53,933 nt of DNA from Rickettsiales bacterium (GTDB taxonomy: Bacteria > Pseudomonadota > Alphaproteobacteria > Rickettsiales > UBA8987). The stretch is taken from contig JANRLM010000031.1 in NCBI GenBank assembly GCA_033762595.1, forward strand, positions 1-53,933. The letters run 5' to 3'. The translations under genes were made by a program, and so were the position numbers. The notes beneath the pieces were generated by a model, which did no database searches, was not told the origin of the DNA, and saw nothing but the letters and a program-made list of their open reading frames with translations. Below, piece by piece: positions 8,949-17,894 of this stretch (its first letter is position 1; each line of letters opens with the position of its first letter).

Positions 8949-9023
8949 TTAGTAATTAAATTATTCCTATTATCATAATAACACAAAATTGTTAAAATTT
9001 CGTTAAGGTTTTATGAAAATTTC

Positions 9024-9052
9024 TTGCGTTAATCATACTAGGTTTGTATAGA
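9024..9052 (+). promoter_or_regulatory. Candidate sucA promoter
   Basis: TTGCGT (9024-9029) and TATAGA (9047-9052) are separated by 17 bp and lie 41 nt before the sucA ATG. The match to sigma-70 consensus is moderate, with good spacing. No operator-like palindrome is seen next to it. Confidence 0.4.
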
Positions 9053-9092
9053 ATGAGAGCTGAAATTTTACTAAATTAATTGTAGGTTCAAA

Positions 9093-11975
9093 ATGTCTGC
9101 GGAGCAAAATCTCAAGAAAAATACTTATGAATATGGTGCAAATGCTGCCTATATTGCTGAAATGTATGAGCTTTATTTGAAAAATCCTTCCTCAGTTTCA
9201 GCTGATTGGCAACAATATTTCTCTAGCTTCGGTGATTCCATCGCTGATTTAACCTATGATTTTATTGAAAACCCTTGGGGTAAAGATAGAACCCAAATTG
9301 TAGGTTTTACTCCTAAAAGTTTTTCCTACGATAGAAGAAGATCTGGAAAAGGCAGAAGAACGGAAGATAAGCTTGGTAAAGGTGGTGTTCCGCAAGAAGT
9401 TTTGGATTCAATCAACGCACAAATGCTTATTTCAGCTTATAGGGCGAGAGGGCATTTGATTGCAAATCTTGATCCGCTCGGGCTTAAAGTTAATCACTCC
9501 CACCCAGAGCTTGACCCTGCACGATATGGCTTCACTGATGCTGATTATAATCGTCAAATTGCAGTTGGTGGCTGGCTTGGTTATGACAAGCTTACACTTA
9601 ATGAAATACTTTCAATTTTGAAGTCAACCTATTGTAATACATTTGCTATTGAATATGTGCATATTCAAAGTGAGGAAAAGAGAAAATGGCTTGAGGAAAG
9701 AATTGAAACTTCACTTGGTAAACCAAATTTATCTAAAGAGCAGAAAAAACATATTCTGAAGCTTCTTGTTGAAACGGTTGGTTTTGAGGAATTTCTTCAC
9801 AAAAAATATCCCGGCACTAAACGCTTTTCATCTGAAGGTGGTGATGCATTGATGCCAGCTTGTGATGCCGTTGTAACACGAGCAGCGGAGCTTGGAGTTG
9901 AGGAAGTTGTTCTTGGAATGCCCCATCGTGGTCGTTTGAATGTTCTAACTGGCTTTATGGGTAAGCCTTATGTTGCAATGCTTTCAGAGTTTAATGGTAA
10001 TCTTGCAATGCCTGATAATATTAATTCATCAGGCGATGTTAAATATCACCAAGGTTTTTCTAGTGATAAAGAATTCGGTGGCAGAAAAGTTCACCTTTCA
10101 CTAACTTCAAACCCTTCACATTTAGAGGCTGTAAACCCTGTTGTTACTGGTAAAGTGAGGGCTAAACAAGATCAGAAAAAAGATAAAAATCGTGAAAAAG
10201 TTCTTGGGCTTTTACTTCACGGCGATGCAGCTTTCTGTGGGCAGGGTATTGTTGCTGAAACTTTCGCTATGTCTGAGCTTGAGGCTTATAAAACTGGCGG
10301 AACGTTCCATATTGTTGTAAATAACCAAGTTGGTTTTACAACTTCACCTGAATATGGTCATAAATCGCCATATCCAACAGATTTCGCGATGATTGTGCAA
10401 GCACCAATCTTCCACGTGAATGGTGATGATCCTGAAGCCGTAGTTCACGCTTGTTTTATCGGTGCGGAATATCGTGCGAAATTCCAGCAAGATGTTGTGC
10501 TTGATGTTTGGTGCTATCGTAAGCACGGCCATAATGAAGGCGATGAGCCTCGTTGGACGCAACCAAAAATGTATAAAGTTATTGATTCAAAAGAAACGCC
10601 TCGTGAAGTTTATGCTCAGCGTTTAATTTCAGAAGGAACTATTACATCGCAGGAATTTGAAGCGATGAAGCAAGCCTTTTATGATAGGTTGGAAACAGCT
10701 TATCAAGGTTCAAACTCATATAAGCCTGAAAAAGCCGATATGTTGGAAGGTAAGTGGAGTGGCTTAACTCAAAAATTTGGTGAAGCCGCAAAAATTGAAA
10801 CAGGTGTAAATATTGAAACGCTTAGAAAAATTGGCAAAAAGCTCTCTGAAGTTCCGCAAGGTTTTAATGTTCATAAAGGCGTTGAAAGAGTTTTATCGGC
10901 CAGAAAACAAATGGCTGAAACTGGCGAAAATCTTGATTGGGCTATGGGTGAATTGCTCGCTTTTGGTTCAATTTTGCTTGATGGAAAAAATATTCGTTTC
11001 ACGGGTCAAGATGTAATTCGTGGCACATTCTCTCATCGTCATTCTGGTGCTTGGGATACGCAAACGGAAGAAATTTTCTTCCCACTTAATAATATTGAGC
11101 CTAATCAAAAAGCTAAAGCTGAGATTGTTAACAGCTTACTTTCAGAATTTGCAGTGCTTGGCTATGAATATGGATATTCTCAAGCTGAGCCAAATTCCTT
11201 AGTTTTATGGGAAGCTCAATTCGGTGATTTCGTTAATGGTGCTCAGGTAATGATTGATCAATTCATCACTTCTGCTGAAATTAAATGGTTAAGAATGAGT
11301 GGCTTGGTGATGCTTCTTCCGCACGCGTATGAAGGGCAGGGGCCTGAGCATTCTTCGGCTCGCTTAGAGCGTTTCTTGCAACAATGTGCTGAGGAAAATA
11401 TCATCGTTGCAAACTGCACAACGCCGGCGAATTACTTTCATATTTTGCGTCGTCAAGTTTGTAGGGATTTCCGTAAGCCATTAATTATGATGTCGCCAAA
11501 ATCTTTACTTCGTCATAAACTTGCAGTTTCTAAATTGGAAGAAATGGCGGAAGGCTCAACTTTCAAGCGTGTTCTTCCTGAAATTGATAGTTTGAAAGCG
11601 GATTCTAAAATCAGAAAATTATTAATCTGTTCGGGCAAAGTTTATTATGATTTGCTTGAGGAAAGAAGAAACAAAAAGATTGATGATGTTGCAATTATCC
11701 GTTTGGAACAATTCTATCCATTCCCTGATCAATCTTTAGCGGAAGAAATTTCTAAATATAAAAATGCGGAAATTTTCTGGGTGCAAGAAGAGCCTGAGAA
11801 CATGGGCGGTTGGCAGTTTGTTGATAGAAAATTGGAAAAAGTTTTGGTTGATTGCAAATCAAAATCTTCTCGCCCTCGTTACATCGGAAGGCCAGCAGCA
11901 GCTGCAACAGCTTGTGGATATATGAAAGTTCACAAACATCAGCAAGATTTACTTATAAAAGAAGCGTTGGGTTAG
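9093..11975 (+). CDS. sucA: 2-oxoglutarate dehydrogenase E1 component
   Basis: This thiamine-diphosphate enzyme decarboxylates 2-oxoglutarate and passes the succinyl group to E2 (SucB) in the TCA cycle. The product has 960 residues, usual for SucA. The N-terminal E2-binding segment begins near YIAEMYELYLKNP. The thiamine-diphosphate region has HGDAAFCGQGIVAE and later VVNNQVGFTTSP. The C-terminal transketolase-like half has RHSGAWDTQ, EAQFGDFVNGAQ and LLPHAYEGQGPEHSSAR. The E2 gene sucB is not next to it; an E3 gene (lpdA) lies at 26321-27730. The stop codon falls in the left arm of an inverted repeat. Confidence 0.97.
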   Translation: MSAEQNLKKNTYEYGANAAYIAEMYELYLKNPSSVSADWQQYFSSFGDSIADLTYDFIENPWGKDRTQIVGFTPKSFSYDRRRSGKGRRTEDKLGKGGVPQEVLDSINAQMLISAYRARGHLIANLDPLGLKVNHSHPELDPARYGFTDADYNRQIAVGGWLGYDKLTLNEILSILKSTYCNTFAIEYVHIQSEEKRKWLEERIETSLGKPNLSKEQKKHILKLLVETVGFEEFLHKKYPGTKRFSSEGGDALMPACDAVVTRAAELGVEEVVLGMPHRGRLNVLTGFMGKPYVAMLSEFNGNLAMPDNINSSGDVKYHQGFSSDKEFGGRKVHLSLTSNPSHLEAVNPVVTGKVRAKQDQKKDKNREKVLGLLLHGDAAFCGQGIVAETFAMSELEAYKTGGTFHIVVNNQVGFTTSPEYGHKSPYPTDFAMIVQAPIFHVNGDDPEAVVHACFIGAEYRAKFQQDVVLDVWCYRKHGHNEGDEPRWTQPKMYKVIDSKETPREVYAQRLISEGTITSQEFEAMKQAFYDRLETAYQGSNSYKPEKADMLEGKWSGLTQKFGEAAKIETGVNIETLRKIGKKLSEVPQGFNVHKGVERVLSARKQMAETGENLDWAMGELLAFGSILLDGKNIRFTGQDVIRGTFSHRHSGAWDTQTEEIFFPLNNIEPNQKAKAEIVNSLLSEFAVLGYEYGYSQAEPNSLVLWEAQFGDFVNGAQVMIDQFITSAEIKWLRMSGLVMLLPHAYEGQGPEHSSARLERFLQQCAEENIIVANCTTPANYFHILRRQVCRDFRKPLIMMSPKSLLRHKLAVSKLEEMAEGSTFKRVLPEIDSLKADSKIRKLLICSGKVYYDLLEERRNKKIDDVAIIRLEQFYPFPDQSLAEEISKYKNAEIFWVQEEPENMGGWQFVDRKLEKVLVDCKSKSSRPRYIGRPAAAATACGYMKVHKHQQDLLIKEALG

Positions 11976-12042
11976 GAATTGGGCGTTGGGATTTAGGATT
12001 TGGGTATTGGTTAAACTTAAATTTCCTATCTCCCAATTCCTA
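11973..12042. repeat. Inverted repeat overlapping the sucA stop codon
   Basis: TAGGAATTGGG (11973-11983) and CCCAATTCCTA (12032-12042) are perfect 11-bp inverted copies. The first three bases of the left arm are the sucA stop codon TAG. The interior repeats the motif TTGGG several times. It lies between the convergent genes sucA and tsaC and could act as a long-looped terminator, but it lacks a clear T-run. Confidence 0.55.
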
Positions 12043-12057
12043 ATAATACCCTACTCC

Positions 12058-12639
12058 CTAAATAACCAAATCTCCTTGCCTGATAATTCTAATTTCTTTT
12101 GAGGTAAAATCAGCAACGGTGGAAGGCTTAGAAAATATGCATTTTCCGCCATCAAGGGCGTTTTGAATTTCTGTATCTTTTAGGGCTTCCATCGCTTCCT
12201 CGCAGCTAGTATTATCCTTGCCACCTGATAAATTTGCACTGGTTGCAGCAATCGGAAAATCAATCAAATCAAGCATTTCAAGTAGAGTTTTATGATTTGG
12301 GATTCTTAAACCTAGCGTGTCATTATTATTATTCAAAAAAGGTGATAAGTTAGAATTTTCCTTCTTTTTCAATACCATAGTTAAAGCTCCCGGAAGATAT
12401 TTTTTTGCATATTCTTTCGCCCTTTCATCAAACTCTAAAAAATTTTCAGCAGTTTCTAGCCTTGAAACCATCACTTGCAAGGGCTTATCAAAATTTCTGC
12501 CCTTAATTTGATAGATTTTTTTCACAGCTTCGTTATTTCTTGCATCGCAAGCTATCCCATATACAGTTTCTGTTGGAATTATTATAACTTCTCCGTTATA
12601 CAAACACTCAGCAATTTTATTAGGTGCAAGAATTTTCAT
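12058..12639 (-). CDS. tsaC: L-threonylcarbamoyladenylate synthase (TsaC/Sua5/YrdC family)
   Basis: This enzyme makes threonylcarbamoyl-AMP from threonine, bicarbonate and ATP, the first step of the t6A37 modification of ANN-decoding tRNAs. The 193-residue product is a single YrdC domain without the Sua5 C-terminal domain. Family motifs are PTETVYGIACDA, KIYQIKGRNFDKPLQVMV, LPGALTMVL, LGLRIPNH and AATSANLSGG, ending IIRQGDL. The start is the ATG at 12639, which overlaps the pyrD start on the other strand within a single CATG. Confidence 0.92.
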   Translation of the reverse strand: MKILAPNKIAECLYNGEVIIIPTETVYGIACDARNNEAVKKIYQIKGRNFDKPLQVMVSRLETAENFLEFDERAKEYAKKYLPGALTMVLKKKENSNLSPFLNNNNDTLGLRIPNHKTLLEMLDLIDFPIAATSANLSGGKDNTSCEEAMEALKDTEIQNALDGGKCIFSKPSTVADFTSKEIRIIRQGDLVI

Positions 12640-13726
12640 GACTGATTATTATAAATATTTAAGAAAAATTTTGTTTTTATTTCCGGCAGAATTTGCTCAT
12701 AATTTGGCAATTTTTGCCCTTGAGAATGAGTTAGTGCCTGATCAAGCGAAATATTGCAACAAAAAATTAGAGATTTCAATAGCTGGATTAAACTTTAGAA
12801 ACCCTGTTGGTTTGTCAGCAGGTTTTGATAAAAATGCAAATTGTATTGGCAATTTAATGAGGCAAAATTTCGGCTTTGTAGAGGTTGGAACAACAACGCC
12901 ACTTCCGCAAGAGGGCAATCCAAAGCCAAGATTGTTCAGGCTTACAGAAGATGAAGCGATTATTAATCGCTTAGGCTTTAATAATAAAGGTGTTGAAATT
13001 TTTTCTCAGAGACTAAGGCAGTGGAAATTCGGCAATTTCCTTGCAAATGATTTTTTAGTTGGTGCGAATATAGGTAAAAATAAAAATTCCCCCAATGATG
13101 CATCAGATTATCTAACTTGCTTAGAAAAAGTTTGTGGATTATGCGATTATATTACGATAAATATTTCATCTCCAAACACACCAAATCTGCGTGAGATGCA
13201 GAAGAAGGAAAATCTTGAAAGCCTTGTTAAGCCTCTGATTGCTAGAAGGAATGAAATAGTTAAAAAACTCTCTGTTAAGTCTCCGATTTTTATAAAAATT
13301 TCACCTGATGAAGATGATGAAGGGCTTGAAAATATTGCTCAAATCTGCCTTGAAAACCAAGTTGATGGCGTGATTATTAGCAATACTACAATCAAAAGAA
13401 ATCTTGGAAAAAACAAAGCTTTTGCCGATAAGCACCAGCAAGGTGGTTTGAGTGGCAGGCCTTTGTTTAATCTTTCCAACAAAACGCTTGGAAAATTTTA
13501 TAAAATTTCGAATGGTAAAATTCCAATTATTGGAGTTGGCGGAATTTCTACTACGGAAGATGCTTACAAAAAAATTAGGCTTGGTGCATCAGCAGTCCAG
13601 CTTTATACAAGTCTTATTTATAAGGGTTTTTCAGTGGTTAATGAAATTAATCGTGGCCTTGTTGAGTTGCTTGAAAAAGATGGTTTTAGATCCATCAAAG
13701 ATGCCGTTGGTGTTGATAGTTTATAA
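12638..13726 (+). CDS. pyrD: Dihydroorotate dehydrogenase (quinone), class 2
   Basis: This FMN enzyme oxidises dihydroorotate to orotate and passes electrons to the quinone pool, the fourth step of pyrimidine synthesis. The 362 residues fit membrane-associated class 2, with the N-terminal helix pair YKYLRKILFLFPAEFAHN. Next come NPVGLSAGFDKN, VEVGTTTPLPQEGNPKPRLF and NRLGFNNKG. The catalytic-Ser region is ITINISSPNTPNLRE, and the FMN phosphate site lies near GVGGIST. The start at 12638 matches the expected family start. It is divergent from tsaC with no intergenic space; the promoter must lie inside tsaC. Confidence 0.95.
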   Translation: MTDYYKYLRKILFLFPAEFAHNLAIFALENELVPDQAKYCNKKLEISIAGLNFRNPVGLSAGFDKNANCIGNLMRQNFGFVEVGTTTPLPQEGNPKPRLFRLTEDEAIINRLGFNNKGVEIFSQRLRQWKFGNFLANDFLVGANIGKNKNSPNDASDYLTCLEKVCGLCDYITINISSPNTPNLREMQKKENLESLVKPLIARRNEIVKKLSVKSPIFIKISPDEDDEGLENIAQICLENQVDGVIISNTTIKRNLGKNKAFADKHQQGGLSGRPLFNLSNKTLGKFYKISNGKIPIIGVGGISTTEDAYKKIRLGASAVQLYTSLIYKGFSVVNEINRGLVELLEKDGFRSIKDAVGVDSL

Positions 13727-13747
13727 TATTTACATTAATTTAGTTTT

Positions 13748-15781
13748 ATGAAAAATAATCCATTAATGCAAATTCCTTTTGAGAATAATGGTGTGCCACC
13801 TTTTGATAAAATTAAGGCGGAGCATTTTTTGCCAGCTCTTAATGAAGCAATGAAAATTGGCAAAGCGGAGATTGAAGAAATCAAAAAAATTCCTAATCCA
13901 AATTTTGAAAATGTAATTGAAGCAATGGAAAAGTCAGGTGAGTTGCTCAATTATGTTTCCTCAGTTTTTTATCATTATGATAGTGCGGTTAATAATGATG
14001 AAATTCAAAAAATTGCTCTGGAGTTCAAAACAAATTTAACAAAACACTATAGCGATATTTCTCTGGATTCCCTGCTTTTTAAGCAAATTAAAGCGGTTTA
14101 TGATAAGAAAAATGAATATAATTTAAGAGAAGAAGAAGAAATTTTGCTTGATGATTCTTACAAATCTTTTGTTAGAAATGGGGCGTTACTAAATGATAAT
14201 GATAAGGAAATCCTCAGAAAAATTGATGAAAACCTTGCGGAGCTAACTAACAAATTTGGTGAAAATTTATTAGCTGAAACTAATAAGTTTAAGCTATTTA
14301 TTAATGATGAATCTGAGCTTACAGGCCTGCCAGAAGGTGCAAAAACTCAAGCAAAAGAGGCCGCTGATGAAGAAGAAAATGCGGAAGGAAAATATCTTTT
14401 TACCCTTCACGCACCAAGTGTTGTGCCAGTTTTAACCTATGCTGAAAATCGTTCTTTACGAGAAAAAATCTGGCGAGCTTTTTCTACAAGGTGTAAATCA
14501 GGTGAGTTTGATAATAAGCCTGTATTGCTTGAAATTGTTAGGCTTCGCGATAAGAGGGCAAAACTTTTAGGCTATAAAAATCACGCAGAATATGTTTTGG
14601 AAGAAAGAATGGCAAAAAATTCTGCAAATGTCATTTCAATGATAGAAAATTACAAAAATATTGTTAGGAAGCCTGCCGAAAAAGAACTTGCAGAGCTTAA
14701 AGAATTCGCAAAATTAAAATATAATGCTGATGAGATAAAACCTTGGGATATCGGCTTTTACGCTGAAAAACTTAAAGCAGAAAAATATGGTTTTAATGGC
14801 GAAATGCTAAGGCCATATTTTCAATTTGAAAAGGTTAGAAATGGTGCTTTTGAAGTCGCTTCAAAACTTTATAATTTAGAAATTTCTCAAGCAAAAAATT
14901 ATCCAATATACAATGATGATGTTGAGGTTTTTGAGGTAAAAGACGCTGAAACTAAGGATTTAATAGGAATTATTTACACTGATTACTTCCCTCGTAAAAC
15001 CAAGCGTGGCGGTGCTTGGATGGATAATTATATAACGCAAGGCAGGCTTGAAAACGGCAAAAGAAAGCCACCAGTGATTGGTAATCACGGCAATTTCACC
15101 AAGCCTACAAAAGATAAGCCTTCACTGCTAACAATGGAAGAGGTACTTACGCTTTTTCACGAGTTCGGACACGGGCTTCACGGGTTGCTTTCAAACACGA
15201 AATATAAATCACAAGCTGGAACTTCTGTTAAGTGGGATTTTGTTGAGCTTCCCTCGCAAATTATGGAAAACTGGGTTAAAGAAAAGGAAGTGTTGGATTT
15301 ATTTGCAAGGCATTATGAAAGCGGTGAGCTAATTCCTGTGGATTTAGTGCAGAAAATGAAAGATGCTGATAATTTTAGGGCAGCAAGTGCATTTTTAAGG
15401 CAGATGCAACTCTCTCAATTAGATATGGCTTGGCATATGGTATCGCCTGAAAATATTTCTGATGTAGAAAAATTTGAATATGAAACTTGTAAAGATTTTT
15501 ATTTACTAAATCCTGAAGGCTCGCTTAATTCAACCAATTTTTCCCATATTTTTGATGGTGGATATTCCGCAGGATATTATAGTTACAAATGGGCGGAAAT
15601 ACTAGATGCTGATGCGTTTGAAGCCTTCAAAGAAAATGGCTTATTTAACAAAGAAATCGCAAAAAAATTTAGGCAATTACTTGCAAGTGGTGGCTCAAAA
15701 GACCCAGAAAAATTATACATATTATTCAGGGGTAAAAAGCCAGACCCGAACGCTTTACTAAGAAGGGAAGGGTTGGTTTAG
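13748..15781 (+). CDS. M3 family metallopeptidase (peptidyl-dipeptidase Dcp / oligopeptidase A type)
   Basis: This cytosolic zinc peptidase degrades short peptides, probably products of larger proteases. It has 677 residues, close to Dcp (about 680). The zinc site is HEFGHGLHGLLS at about residues 472-483, where the two His and the Glu after the first His follow the HExxH rule. Downstream DFVELPSQIMENW supplies the third ligand region and resembles Dcp. The C-terminal segment FDGGYSAGYYSYKWAEILDADAF is typical of the family. Dcp and oligopeptidase A cannot be separated with certainty by eye. Its end overlaps the glpK end by 24 nt, tail to tail. Confidence 0.9.
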   Translation: MKNNPLMQIPFENNGVPPFDKIKAEHFLPALNEAMKIGKAEIEEIKKIPNPNFENVIEAMEKSGELLNYVSSVFYHYDSAVNNDEIQKIALEFKTNLTKHYSDISLDSLLFKQIKAVYDKKNEYNLREEEEILLDDSYKSFVRNGALLNDNDKEILRKIDENLAELTNKFGENLLAETNKFKLFINDESELTGLPEGAKTQAKEAADEEENAEGKYLFTLHAPSVVPVLTYAENRSLREKIWRAFSTRCKSGEFDNKPVLLEIVRLRDKRAKLLGYKNHAEYVLEERMAKNSANVISMIENYKNIVRKPAEKELAELKEFAKLKYNADEIKPWDIGFYAEKLKAEKYGFNGEMLRPYFQFEKVRNGAFEVASKLYNLEISQAKNYPIYNDDVEVFEVKDAETKDLIGIIYTDYFPRKTKRGGAWMDNYITQGRLENGKRKPPVIGNHGNFTKPTKDKPSLLTMEEVLTLFHEFGHGLHGLLSNTKYKSQAGTSVKWDFVELPSQIMENWVKEKEVLDLFARHYESGELIPVDLVQKMKDADNFRAASAFLRQMQLSQLDMAWHMVSPENISDVEKFEYETCKDFYLLNPEGSLNSTNFSHIFDGGYSAGYYSYKWAEILDADAFEAFKENGLFNKEIAKKFRQLLASGGSKDPEKLYILFRGKKPDPNALLRREGLV

Positions 15782-17110
15782 CCTAGCTAGTTTTGCGATG
15801 CCAAGTGCGGTGAGTTCCTTTTCTTTGCTGATTTTAATTTTGTGTTGCAGGTAAGATTTTTGCATCTGCATTAAGATTTTACTTGCGGAAACTCCGCCAT
15901 CAATTTTTATTTCATTTATTTTAATTTTTGTATCTTTCTCAACCAAATTAATCATATTTTTTACTTGTAAACATAGTGCTTCATAGGCAGCAAAGGCTAC
16001 ATCAGCCCTCGTATTTGCAAGGCTAATTCCTGAAATTGAAGCTCTTTTATGCATATCCCAACTTGGGCTTGCCTCTCCAGAAAAACAATTTTCAAATTTA
16101 ATACCAGAAGAATTTTTTACAGAAGAAACCAATTTATCAAGCTCTTTCGGGTTTTCTGCGATGGCTAGATTTTTTACCAACCAATTAATCATTGAGGCAC
16201 AATCATAAATACAGCCTTCTAAAGCGTAAGTAATTTTATTATCAATCCCCCAGCCGATAGTAGTTAAAAAACCATTTTTAGAGTGAATTATTTTTGAGCC
16301 AATATTTGCTAACAAAAAACAACCAGTGCCGTAAGTGATTTTTGTATTGCCAGCTTTCAAACAATTATGGCCATATAAAGAGGCTTGCTGATCCCCTAAA
16401 ATAGCAGTAATTGGTATTTCTGAGCCAAAAAATTTCTTGTCTATATTGCCAAAATGATGGGAGGAATTTTTAACCTCTGGTAGAATTTCTTTTGGAATGG
16501 CAAAAATTTTTAGCAATTCACTATCCCATTCAAGGGTTTTGATATTGAATAAAAGCGTTCTTGAGGCATTGGAATAGTCAGTAAAGTGAGATTTTCCATT
16601 AGTTAACTTCCATAAAAGCCAACTATCAACTGTTCCGAATAAAATATTTTTTGTCTTAGGTTTTAGCTTTTGTAAAAGCCAATTTATTTTTGTAGCAGAA
16701 AAATAAGGCTCAATTTTTAGACCTGTTTTTTCATTTATAATTTTAGAAAAACCTTTATTTACAAGAGTATTACAAAGTTTTTCAGTTCGTCTATCTTGCC
16801 AAACTATCGCATTATAGATAGGTTTTTGGGTGTATTTATCCCAAATTATTGTGGTTTCTCGTTGGTTGGTAATTCCAATTATTGAGATATCTTGTGCTGA
16901 TAAATTTTCTTTATTCAAAACATCTTTAATGGCTTTAATGGTGTTTTGGAAGATTTCATCTGCGTTTTGTTCAACTAGATTTTCATCAGGGTAAATTTGC
17001 GTTATAGGATATTGTGAGTAAGAAATTTTTTGATTTTTTGAATTAAATAATATTGCTCGCAAGCTAGAAGTTCCGATATCTAAAGCAATTACATAATTTT
17101 CTTTTTTCAT
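15758..17110 (-). CDS. glpK: Glycerol kinase, short C-terminus
   Basis: This FGGY-family kinase phosphorylates glycerol to glycerol 3-phosphate. Motifs are ALDIGTSSLRAI (phosphate loop), ITNQRETTIIWD with the glycerol-binding Arg-Glu pair, YFSATKINWLL with the substrate Tyr, and ILGDQQASLYGH with the catalytic Asp. The second ATPase half is marked by KITYGTGCFLL and KIDGGVSASKILMQ. The product is 450 residues; the family is near 500, and it stops soon after the TALGIAKLA segment, so about 50 C-terminal residues are missing. It is the last gene of the tight fabF-MNIO-DUF2063-glpK run (6-nt gap). Its end overlaps the M3 peptidase gene. Confidence 0.85.
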   Translation of the reverse strand: MKKENYVIALDIGTSSLRAILFNSKNQKISYSQYPITQIYPDENLVEQNADEIFQNTIKAIKDVLNKENLSAQDISIIGITNQRETTIIWDKYTQKPIYNAIVWQDRRTEKLCNTLVNKGFSKIINEKTGLKIEPYFSATKINWLLQKLKPKTKNILFGTVDSWLLWKLTNGKSHFTDYSNASRTLLFNIKTLEWDSELLKIFAIPKEILPEVKNSSHHFGNIDKKFFGSEIPITAILGDQQASLYGHNCLKAGNTKITYGTGCFLLANIGSKIIHSKNGFLTTIGWGIDNKITYALEGCIYDCASMINWLVKNLAIAENPKELDKLVSSVKNSSGIKFENCFSGEASPSWDMHKRASISGISLANTRADVAFAAYEALCLQVKNMINLVEKDTKIKINEIKIDGGVSASKILMQMQKSYLQHKIKISKEKELTALGIAKLARLNQPFPS

Positions 17111-17116
17111 AAAATA

Positions 17117-17884
17117 TCAATTGTTTTTGAAAAAGCCATTTTGGCAAAATTTTATAAAGTAATCTTGGATTTTTTTTGCTAAAATTTCTTCTTCAAAATT
17201 AAATTTTTTTCTAAGTAAATCTATCGCTTGATTTAGATCTTCTGATTTTTGCAAAAATTTTAGAAAATAAAACTCGTCTTTTGTAAGATTATGGCGTTTT
17301 ACCTCATTATTATCACGCACAATAAAAATATATGAAGTAATTTTTTTAACCTCTGATTGATTATTTTTCCTAAATTCACTCAAATAATTTTCAACATTAT
17401 AAATATATTTTTTTATAGAATGTGCAGTTCTTAAAGAAAACTTATTTTCTAAAAATGCGTCATCTGAAAATTTTGCTAAATCTTGAAGTGTAAGGGCAGG
17501 GCTATCTTCAGCTTGAAAAACCTTTATAATTTCTGATTCTAAATCTGCAATTTCTGAAACAATTTTATCAGGGTAGTTTTTCTTAATAAAATTTGCAAAT
17601 TTGACTGGGTAAAAATCCAAATTATAAGATTTTGAGGGCGTTTTTCTTATATAAGAATTAACTAATTGGTGAAAATCGGATAATTTATTTTGCTGAACAA
17701 AATAATTTTCTGTTGTTGGATAATCATCAATAATTGCTTTGCTAAGCCTTTCTTTGTAGCCGTAAATATAAATATCAAGATGTTTTGACGCTTGATTTGA
17801 GCTGCTTTTAAGGTTTTTGGTTATCAAATCTTTATCATTATTGATAACTGCCTCAACCAAATTTTTTAGAATTTTTTTATTCAT
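17117..17884 (-). CDS. DUF2063 protein, HvfC/BufC-like partner of an MNIO enzyme
   Basis: The 255-residue product matches the DUF2063 (HvfC/BufC) pattern. An N-terminal helical domain has the motif HLDIYIYGYKERLSKAIIDDYPTT in context, a form of the family's Y-Y-R-L..L-DYP signature, followed by a C-terminal winged-helix-like half. Family members bind the leader or core peptide for the adjacent DUF692 iron oxidase and work with it to modify cysteines. It begins 10 nt after the MNIO gene, which supports that pairing. No membrane segment or signal peptide is seen. The exact substrate cannot be named, because no precursor gene is visible here. Confidence 0.72.
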   Translation of the reverse strand: MNKKILKNLVEAVINNDKDLITKNLKSSSNQASKHLDIYIYGYKERLSKAIIDDYPTTENYFVQQNKLSDFHQLVNSYIRKTPSKSYNLDFYPVKFANFIKKNYPDKIVSEIADLESEIIKVFQAEDSPALTLQDLAKFSDDAFLENKFSLRTAHSIKKYIYNVENYLSEFRKNNQSEVKKITSYIFIVRDNNEVKRHNLTKDEFYFLKFLQKSEDLNQAIDLLRKKFNFEEEILAKKIQDYFIKFCQNGFFKNN

Positions 17885-17894
17885 ATTTTTTTAA

